Below, in pieces: positions 1 to 6,640 of a DNA stretch of 12,621 nucleotides (its first letter is position 1; the number at the start of each line of letters is the position of its first letter). The notes beneath the pieces were generated by a model that made no database searches, was not told the origin of the DNA, and was given only the letters and a program-made list of their open reading frames with translations. Source of the stretch: Polyrhizophydium stewartii (Eukaryota; Chytridiomycota; Chytridiomycetes; Rhizophydiales). Location: positions 1-12,621 of the forward strand of contig JADGIZ010000505.1 of assembly GCA_027604665.1 (NCBI GenBank), given 5' to 3'. The translations under genes were made by a program, and so were the position numbers.

Positions 1-167
1 GACAGGGCGGTGGGCAGGCGGGCGGGTGAGGCCGCTGTTGACGCGATGCATTCAGCCAAGCGCAAGCAGTGACATCACGCTGAGACGCGCTGAGGGCGTG
101 CGGGCGCGGGCTGGTTGGCGTCGGCAAGCAGTGGCCGCGGTAGCGGCGAGCTAGGGCCGGAGACGTT

Positions 168-258
168 GAGCGGCGGCGGCGGTGGCGGCGGCGGCAGCGA
201 TGTCGGCAGCGATGTCGTCGTCGGTGGCAGCGGTGGCGGCGGCGGCGGCGAACGTCGT
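168..258. repeat. GGC/GGT-rich simple repeat with a 12-bp tandem duplication
   Basis: Degenerate (GGC)n/(GGT)n microsatellite. It contains an exact tandem duplication of the 12-mer GGCAGCGATGTC at 193-204 and 205-216. It would translate as poly-glycine in one frame and poly-proline on the other strand, which explains the open frames seen there. Confidence 0.8.
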
Positions 259-299
259 CGCGTGACGGGCACACACGGAGGTGTTGCTCACGTGTGGGC

Positions 300-337
300 G
301 GCATCGATGCCATCAATCTGCCTCGCCATCGATGGCG
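300..337. promoter_or_regulatory. Pair of ATCGAT-centred palindromes
   Basis: GGCATCGATGCC at 300-311 and CGCCATCGATGGCG at 324-337 are both perfect inverted repeats. Their shared core is CATCGATG and their centres lie 25 bp apart. They sit about 250-285 bp upstream of the TATA box. Two matching dyads are what a dimeric transcription factor site would look like, but no known factor is assigned and the function is inferred. Confidence 0.3.
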
Positions 338-584
338 GGCGCCTGCCGTCTACCGCCCACCCGGGCGCCGGCGACGCGCCTTCGGGGTCGTGCCAGCACG
401 GGCTCCAAGCCAGGCACGACCCGCGGAGTTACAACGCGACCGCCTGCCAGCCCATCAGGCCCGCCGCCCGTGCGAGGCCTGTCTGCTCTGAGCCGTTCGC
501 CCGACGTGCCGCACTCCCCCCCTCGAGTCCGCGTGACGCCTCCGGCACGTGTCCGCTTGTGCCCCTGTGTCCGTTGCTTTGGCG

Positions 585-593
585 TATAAAAGG
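585..593 (+). promoter_or_regulatory. TATA box of the sugar transporter gene
   Basis: TATAAAAGG is a near-ideal TATA element in otherwise very GC-rich DNA, 132 nt before the proposed ATG at 725. This leaves room for a 5' UTR of roughly 100 nt. A strong TATA box fits an inducible, highly expressed gene such as a hexose transporter. Confidence 0.7.
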
Positions 594-662
594 CGGCCCG
601 CCGCCCGTCCAACCCACCGCACCCAGCAAGGCCTATACACGCAACCTCACCACCACCGCAAG

Positions 663-698
663 ACCACCACCACCACCACCACCACCACCCACCACCAA
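663..698 (+). repeat. (ACC)n microsatellite in the probable 5' UTR
   Basis: About nine uninterrupted ACC units followed by a slightly broken continuation lie between the TATA box and the ATG at 725. The repeat would be transcribed in the leader of the transporter mRNA. Its G-free, C/A-rich sequence would be unstructured. Confidence 0.75.
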
Positions 699-724
699 GT
701 TCGCACCTTTCCTCAACCATACGG

Positions 725-2646
725 ATGGGCGCATATTACCAAACCCTTGTGGCCTTTGCCGCCGGCGTCGGCGGTCTCCTGTTCGGCTATGAGATCGGCG
801 TCATCAGGTGCGTTGTTGCCACGGCCCCCTGCGGGTGGTCGCCGCCGCCTCGCTGCTCCACGCCGCCTGCCTCCACCCCACGAACCATCGCCTCGCTGCT
901 GCCCCTGCCTGCCCGCTGGCTGCTCCCCTCTCCCGGACTCCAAGGGCGGACTGCCACCCGTCGCCTTCCCCCCGCCCTGGGAGACGCCTCGAGCCCCCAG
1001 AGTCCTCCTTGACGCCGCCTTGGCGCCTCCCATTGTCGCCTCGCCCTTGCCGCCGACGCCGCCTGCCGCCGCCTCATGCCTGCTTGTGCCTCCGCCGCAT
1101 GCATGCCGCCTCCCTCGCCCACTCTCCGCCTGATGCACACTCGCTCGTCGCCCACTCGGTCGTTGCTGACGCTCGCTCGCTCGCCGTTGATGCTCGCCGC
1201 CGACTCCTCTCGCTGTGCCTGCCCGCCCACAGACAAGTCCTGTCCATGAACTCGTTCGCCGCCTACTTCGGCTACCGCTACAAGAACGCTGCCGGCGACT
1301 ACAAGGACTGCACGCCCGACGAGTACTTCACGGGCTGCACCTCGTACGCCGAGGACACCACCGGCTGGGTCACCTTCACCTTCCTCATTGGCTGCGTCGG
1401 CGGCGCCCTCATTGTGTCCATGATGGCCGACGCTCTCGGCCGCAAGTACTCGATTCTTCTCGGTGGCCTGCTCTTCACGATCGGTGGCGTGCTCCAGTCC
1501 GTTGCCAACGGCCTCGGCGTCTTCTACCCCGGCCGTGTTGTTGGCGGCATCGGCGTCGGCATCATGTCCATGTCCGTCCCCCTGTACATTTCCGAGACGT
1601 CGCCCACCGCCATCCGTGGCCGCCTGACGACCGTGTACCAGCTCATGATCACCATCGGCATCTTCATTGCCTCGGTCATCAACTCCATCATCATCACCGT
1701 CGTCGACAACGCCAGCGACACCGAGTGGCGCCTCGCCCTTGGTGTCCAGATCGTCCCCGGCGCCCTTCTGCTGCTCATCATGTTCTTCATGCCCTTCTCG
1801 CCGCGCTGGCTCATCAACCGCGACCGCGACGCCGAGGCCCTCACGATCCTCGCCCGCCTCCGCAACCTGCCCGAGTCGGACCCCGCCGTCGCCGCCGAGT
1901 TCAAGGACATCCGCGACTCTGTGCACGAGGAGCGCGAGATTGGCCAGGCCAGCTGGCCCGAGCTGTTCGCCCCGGGCATCGGCAAGCGCACGTTCCTCGG
2001 CTTCTTCCTGCAGTTCTTCCAGCAGTGGACCGGCATCAACGTGATCCTGTACTACCAGTCGGACCTGTTCGCGCGCATGGGCATCGACAAGAAGGCCGCC
2101 GACATTCCGTTCACGCTCGCCAACAACTTCATCAACTTTGTCGCCACGTTCCCGGGCATGTACCTGATCGAGCGCGTCGGCCGCCGCAAGCTGCTCATCT
2201 GGGGCGGTATCATGATGGGTGTCGCGCACTGCCTGGTGTGCCTGTTCTTTGGTCTCTCGCAGCAGACGTCGGCTCTGTCGTGGCTCGCCATTGTCTCGGT
2301 TTACATTTTCCTCTTTGGCTTCGCCTCGACCTGGGGTCCCATCGTCTGGACGTACCAGTCCGAGATCTTCCCCATGCGCGTGCGCGCCAAGGGCACCGGT
2401 GTCGCCACCATGTCCAACTGGACCTGGAACGCCGTCATTGCCAAGATCACGCCCAAGATCATTGCCCGCATCAACTTCTACAACTACCTCGTCTTTGCCG
2501 CCGCGTGCTTCATCATGGCCGCGTTCACGTACGTCTTTGTGCCCGAGACCATGGGCAAGTCGCTCGAGGAGATGGACGAGATCTTTGGTGCCCCGGCTGG
2601 CGCCACCAAGAAGGACGGCGACAAGGCTATTGTCGTGTCGGCCTAA
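725..2646 (+). CDS. MFS sugar (hexose) transporter
   Basis: Plasma-membrane sugar porter of the major facilitator superfamily, about 498 aa. Exons are 725-807 and 1233-2646; the intron of 425 nt starts AG|GTGCGT and ends CCCACAG. Splicing joins the first-helix sequence GGLLFGYEIGVI (residues 16-27) to RQVLSMNSF, the usual N-terminus of this family. Diagnostic motifs include ADALGRKY (93-100), PLYISETSP (144-152), PFSPRWL (215-221), QQWTGINVILYY (291-302), ERVGRRK (341-347), GPIVWTYQSEIFP (396-408) and VPETMGKSLEEMD (464-476). Length and motif spacing match complete twelve-helix fungal hexose transporters. An insert of about 25 residues with two Cys follows helix 1 in the first exofacial loop. 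Substrate specificity and affinity cannot be read from sequence. It has a TATA promoter upstream and converges with the GH5 gene. The intron remains open in frame on its 5' side, but its length is not a multiple of three, so retention would shift the frame. Confidence 0.93.
808..1232 (+). other. Intron 1 of the sugar transporter gene (425 nt)
   Basis: Donor GTGCGT at 808 and acceptor CAG ending at 1232. It is C-rich and low in complexity, unlike the short introns elsewhere in the window. A GCTGAC branch-point-like motif lies at 1165-1170. No AG dinucleotide occurs between it and the acceptor about 60 nt downstream, which supports this acceptor. Confidence 0.85.
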
Positions 2647-2888
2647 ATCCCATCAAGCCCATGTTTTTCAAGGCCGCCGCAGCGCTCGGCGCAGCCAAGA
2701 CCTCTTGAATCCCAACAAGTGCCCCTTTGCAGTGTCAAGGCCCGCCAGCTGCCCGCCTCCCCCTCCCCTACCGCACATTTTTTGGCCCTTGCTTTCCCGC
2801 CGCGCTGTGCCGGCTGCTCGCGTGGTGTGGCATGACAAATACATGTGCCATTTCCCGAGCCCCATACAAAACTCGCCTCATTATAACT

Positions 2889-4872
2889 TCATTTGACAGT
2901 AATCACATTCGACGGATCAGATGTGCCTGCGTCGTTGACGGCGACAACGTAGACGCCGTGGCCAACGGCCACGCCAACGGCAGACGCCTGAGCCGAGAAC
3001 AGCGTCGCGCCGGCGGGCTTGTTGTCCAGCACGCCCGACGCGATGGCGCGCGCCGTGCCGTTGCCCGATGCAGCAACACTAAACGAGTACAGCGTGTACG
3101 AAGCCGCGCCAACCGACCCTCGCCAGCTGACGCTCAGGGTCGCCGTCGTCGTGCTGATGGCAGCCGTGAGCGCGACGGGCGTCTCGGGAGCCAGTTTCCC
3201 GACGGTCGCAAAGCCGACTGCCGATGCGACCGTGTTGGCTACCTGAGCGACCATGCTGACCACCTGCTGCTCGTCGGCGCCAAAGCCCTCGGCCGCGGGG
3301 AACCCCGGATAGTGATACGAATAGTATCCACCCGACTCGACGTGAGTGTCTGCCCGAATATCTGCAGCGTCAGCACAGGGCACAACGACGCCTGTTGCGT
3401 GCCTGCCGCCCAAACTTACAGAAGCCACCGTTGCTGGCATGCGGTCGCAGGCTCCAGCACAGCGCGCCAGACGCCGTACTCGCCACAAATGCGTCCATGA
3501 AAGCCTGCAGAACCGACGTCCGCGCGAGGCCAAACTCGCCTGCTATGAACGCCTTGCCGCTCGCCGTTGCGGTGGCAACGTCGGCTGCAAAGCGGCCCGC
3601 ATAGTCCATGGGGCTCCCGCCGATTCGCGCCACGACAATCCCGACGGCGGCTGCCGACGCGGCAAGCAGCGCCAGCGTGCCGACCGTGAACGCCAAGGCC
3701 CGCGGCGCCGAGAGCCACGCTGAAACGGTGGTGTACCGCTTCGCAACGACGGCTTGCGATGCATCCTCTGCTGCGCTCTCGCCACTGGCACGCGGTGGCG
3801 ATGTGTCTGGTGCCCGAAGCTCAATGGCCGCCGCCTGCGAGCGCGGCGGCGACGCCTCAAGAGTGCGCAGATCGAGGCCCGTGGTCGGCGAGGGCGATGG
3901 CAGCAGCGCGCTCGAGGACAGCTTGCCGTCGGGCGGCAGCCGCAGGATGCGCCGGCCGCACGTTGTGAGCGCCAGCGCAACGAGCACAAGGCCGACAACG
4001 ATTCCGACGATGCCCATGGCCACGACGGCATACTGCGCGGGCGTGATGGACTTGAGCACAAGGCTGCTCGGCAGCCCATAATAGTGATTGGACAGGATAT
4101 CGATGGGCGACGCCTGGTCCAGCACCTCGGCCGGCCAGCCATAGATCCCGAAACTGCCGTCCATCACGAGCTGCTTGGGCGCCAGCGACTTGATGTGATT
4201 GGCAATCTGCAGCGTCCATGCGGCCGGCGGCGGCGCGCTGTTGGCGGCGCCGAGCTCGTTGCCCGTCTCCCAGGCGAGGATGGCGGGCTCGTCGGCATAC
4301 CTGCGGCCGGTGACGGTGTTGTTGCGCGAGAGCACAGCCGTGACCAAGGCCTTGAATCCGGCCACGATGGTCGGGTCCGAGAAGAACGCCGCCGACGCCG
4401 CCGCAGCGTCCGCCCGCCCGAGCTTGCTGTTGTACATGGCCGCAAACGACGCCGCGCCGCCCCACCACTCCCAGGCGTCGATGAGCGGCACAATCAGGCG
4501 CACGCCCCGCGCGCTCGCCGTGCTGATGGCGTTGTCAAAGTCCACAAACAGCGGCTCGTTGAGCGTGAATGCGACCGCCGACGAGCCGTACGCCGCCGGG
4601 CTCGACACCACCACGTGCCGCGTCGTGTCGTTGGCCGCCGCCGGGATGCTCAGCGTGTACGTGCGCACCACGCGACCGTTGAGCCGCCGCACGGTCTCGA
4701 GCAGGTCCAGCCGCTCCGACGCCGTCGTGCGCGCCCACCCGCCGGGCCCGTCCTCGGTCACCGTCAGGCCCGGCGTGTTGAACGAGGCAAAGCGCAGCAC
4801 CGCGCCGGACGGCTCGTACAGCGTCGTGCCGCGGCGCACGACAAAGCCCGTGACGGGGGTCGGGGTGCTCAT
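2889..4872 (-). CDS. GH5-type mannanase-like glycoside hydrolase with internal transmembrane hairpin and FN3-like domain
   Basis: Predicted endo-beta-mannanase-like enzyme, 641 aa. Exons in coding order are 4872-3420 and 3361-2889, with a 58-nt intron (GTAAGT, branch GCTGAC, GCAG). Splicing restores NGGFYIR (481-487), giving the SLRPH...GGFY and YSYHYPGF (498-505) end of the barrel. The barrel starts at residue 9 (GFVVRRGTTLYE). Predicted acid/base is Glu206 in WETGNELG; predicted nucleophile is Glu446 in AFIAGEFGL. Between strand 6 (DILSNHYYG, 258-266) and helix 6/strand 7 (from about 420) lie two hydrophobic helices (about 280-302 and 391-415) and an 88-residue Pro/Ser-rich loop. The FN3-like domain covers about 543-641. 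No signal peptide is visible, and no other ATG occurs in the 121 nt separating it from the upstream gene. Both catalytic Glu are kept, so activity is possible. Mannan as substrate is inferred. Confidence 0.85.
3362..3419 (-). other. 58-nt intron of the GH5 gene
   Basis: On the minus strand the donor is CT|GTAAGT and the acceptor GCAG|AT, with branch-like GCTGAC about 5 nt before the acceptor AG. It interrupts the codon for Tyr485. Removing it reconstructs the conserved GGFY sequence of the mannanase family. Confidence 0.9.
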
Positions 4873-4993
4873 GACCGCGCAAAGTGCCGCTCGGGGTGCC
4901 GCCCGGGGTCTTGTGTTTGTTTTGGCAAACCAACTTTAATCCACGCCCGAAGCGCTTTAAAAAAATAAGAGGGTGATACACCAGCCAGGCCGC

Positions 4994-6384
4994 TCAGACG
5001 GCGTGGTGCGGCTGCACGGGGCCGAGCCCGTCCGAGCTGAGCGAGACCTGCGAGAGGTTGCTGTGCAGATGGTCGCGCGTGTGCGGCTCGCGCTTGTGGA
5101 ACTTGAGCCCCTTTGGCTTCTCGACCGTGTGCACGCGGCGCGAGTGGGTCGAGGCGCCGTCGTCCGAGGGCGCTCTGCCGTCGCTCTTGGCGTCGGCGCT
5201 CGTCTCGCCGTCGTGCGACCCGAGCCGCTTGGCCGCCAGCCGCGTGAGCGGCGCGGCCTGCTGCGAAAAGTCGAGGAAGCTCAGCGCAACGAGCAGAATC
5301 ACCGTCGCGGCCGCCATGGCCCACGCCCCGGCGAACCACGCGAGCAGCGGGAACGACACGTAGTACATGCGCATCGCCATCGTGTAGAACATCGACCCGC
5401 GGTTCATCATGTCGCCCACGCTGTCCGCGTCCAGGTGCTCGTACGCCACCGCGGCCTTCGCGTTGAGCTTCTGCAGCTCCTCCTCGGTCACGTTGACGTT
5501 GACCGTCATGGCAACGTGGTTGTAGAACCGCATCGCCTGCGTGAGAAAGAAGAAGGCGATAATCTGGGAAAGAAGGAAGCACAAGACCTGGTGCGGCGGC
5601 GTGTGTCAGTGCGTGCACGAGCCTGCGAACGCCCGCTCTGCCAGAGCCACAAACGCGCACCTTGATGCCAAAAAGCGTATTGTTGGTGAACGCAAACAGC
5701 GACGCCGACGACGGCTCGCTTCCCTTGCCGAGGTTGCTCAAGAAGGCAACGACGCCAAAGATGATGGCGACCGACGTCGTGGCGAGCAGCGAGGCCGCCA
5801 TGATGTAGTTGCGCAGCGTCTGCACGGCGAGAATCTCCTCCTTGCGGTACATGATGGCGGCGATCCAGAGGCGTCTTGCGCCGTGGCCGCATCGACGCAT
5901 GGCGGGGGGGTGGTTTGGGGGGCCGGGGCGGTCGCCACGATCGCGCCGAGCCACCATCGATCGCGGATGTGGGGTCGAAGGAGGCAGAAAAAGTTATGCC
6001 GAGTCAGCAGGGTCATGGGATGTGGGGTCGCCTGGCGGGCGACAGCGAGCCGGCCGGCGCGGCCCGGGGAGGGGGGCGGCCGGCCGGGCGGCGCGACGAT
6101 CGGGGCGAGCGTGCGCGGCGCGGGCGAGGCGCCGCACGGCCTGCTGCAGCCGCGCAGCGGGCCGGCGGCCCCTCCAAGTCCCGCGCCATGCGCGCGCCAA
6201 GGGAAGCCGCTGCGGCGTCCCGGGAGATGGCGGCGGCGAAAGCGCACCTTGCGGCCGCAGCGAGGCCGTAGACGGTGCGCTCGGGGTGCCGGCGCACCTG
6301 CCGCGCAAGCCACAGGTGGTACGCCCCGAGCGCGGCGGCAGACACGGGCGCAACGACAGCGTCGGGGATATAAGCGGGGTCCAT
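4994..6384 (-). CDS. DUF599 family membrane protein
   Basis: Integral membrane protein of the DUF599 family (function unknown), 314 aa. Exons in coding order are 6384-6248, 5874-5661 and 5587-4994. The joined sequence carries the family signature: AAYHxW-like GAYHLWLA near residue 20, RRLWIAAIM (46-54), then AVQTLRNYIMAASLLATTS (62-80). Predicted helices lie at about 9-27, 69-92, 118-137 and a long hydrophobic stretch at 193-222. The hydrophilic C-terminal tail (about 225-314) is Ser/Asp/His-rich and probably lies in the cytosol. Plant members have the same order of W-I/V-M, AVQTLRN and late hydrophobic segments, recalled from family knowledge. Splice junctions restore reading frame at both introns (phase 2, phase 0). 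It diverges from the ODA1 gene and sits 121 bp upstream of the GH5 gene on the same strand. Cellular role unknown. Confidence 0.85.
5588..5660 (-). other. Intron 2 of the DUF599 gene (73 nt)
   Basis: Donor AAG|GTGCGC, branch-like ACTGAC, acceptor CACCAG|GTC. Phase 0. Removal joins TNNTLFGIK to VLCFLLSQ, continuing the third hydrophobic segment. Confidence 0.85.
5875..6247 (-). other. Intron 1 of the DUF599 gene (373 nt) with a distant branch point
   Basis: Donor AAG|GTGCGC at 6247 and acceptor GCGCAAG ending at 5875 on the minus strand. Joining gives GLAAAARRLWIAAIM, which matches the family pattern. The nearest GCTGAC branch-like motif is at 6008-6003, roughly 128 nt before the acceptor, and no AG occurs between them. 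The intron also carries a 13-bp direct repeat (GGATGTGGGGTCG on the plus strand, 5965-5977 and 6018-6030). Confidence 0.75.
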
Positions 6385-6640
6385 GTCGCGGTGTTGTGGG
6401 GAAAGATGTGGGGCAGCCCGTCTTCAAATTCATAACCGGAACAACTGCGGAATATCTGCGGAACATCCCCGGCCAAGTCCGCTCCGCCAGCATCCACGCG
6501 GAGAACAGGCGCGGGGAGGAACGGGCGGCTTGGTCGGGGTACAGGCGGCTGCCGCGTCCTGCGGCCGAGCGGCGGCTGGCCCGTCAGGCTCGAGCCCGCC
6601 GACGCGATTTTCGAGCGCTTTGCCCTCGAGGCGGACCGAG
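6385..6640. promoter_or_regulatory. Divergent upstream region shared by DUF599 and ODA1 genes
   Basis: 256 bp separate the two divergent start codons, so core promoters and both 5' UTRs must lie here. No clear TATA box is seen. The region contains an 11-bp tandem repeat at 6445-6466 (CTGCGGAATAT then CTGCGGAACAT, one mismatch) in its least GC-rich part. Co-regulation of the two genes is possible but not shown. Confidence 0.6.

Larger units (their letters stand above)
1..584. other. GC-rich upstream region of the sugar transporter gene, no convincing gene
   Basis: No coding sequence is supported here. The open frames run through simple GGC/GGT repeats and have no family-like sequence. The stretch holds the repeat block at about 168-258, two perfect palindromes centred on ATCGAT (300-311 and 324-337), and GC-rich unique sequence leading to the TATA box at 585. 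It most likely serves as upstream regulatory DNA for the transporter. Positions 1-115 could be the flank of a neighbouring gene outside the window, but nothing identifiable is visible. Confidence 0.6.

Noticed and set aside
115..792. Open frame through the GGC repeats and promoter
   Set aside because: It begins at a non-ATG codon, consists of poly-Gly and Pro/Arg-rich sequence, and runs through the TATA box.
787..2229. Long antisense open frame (480 codons) over the sugar transporter
   Set aside because: It mirrors the GC-rich codon pattern of the transporter, has charged low-complexity composition, and no recognisable domain.
3560..4080. TM hairpin of the GH5 gene as an unspliced intron
   Set aside because: No good donor and acceptor pair at the edges, frame open throughout, and codon use like the rest of the gene. 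Kept as protein, with RNA evidence requested.
3754..4968. Long plus-strand open frame opposite the GH5 gene
   Set aside because: Arg-rich composition without family motifs. The minus strand encodes the clear GH5 domain.
5965..6030. 13-bp direct repeat GGATGTGGGGTCG as a mobile-element footprint
   Set aside because: Only two short copies within an intron, with no terminal inverted repeats or coding content.
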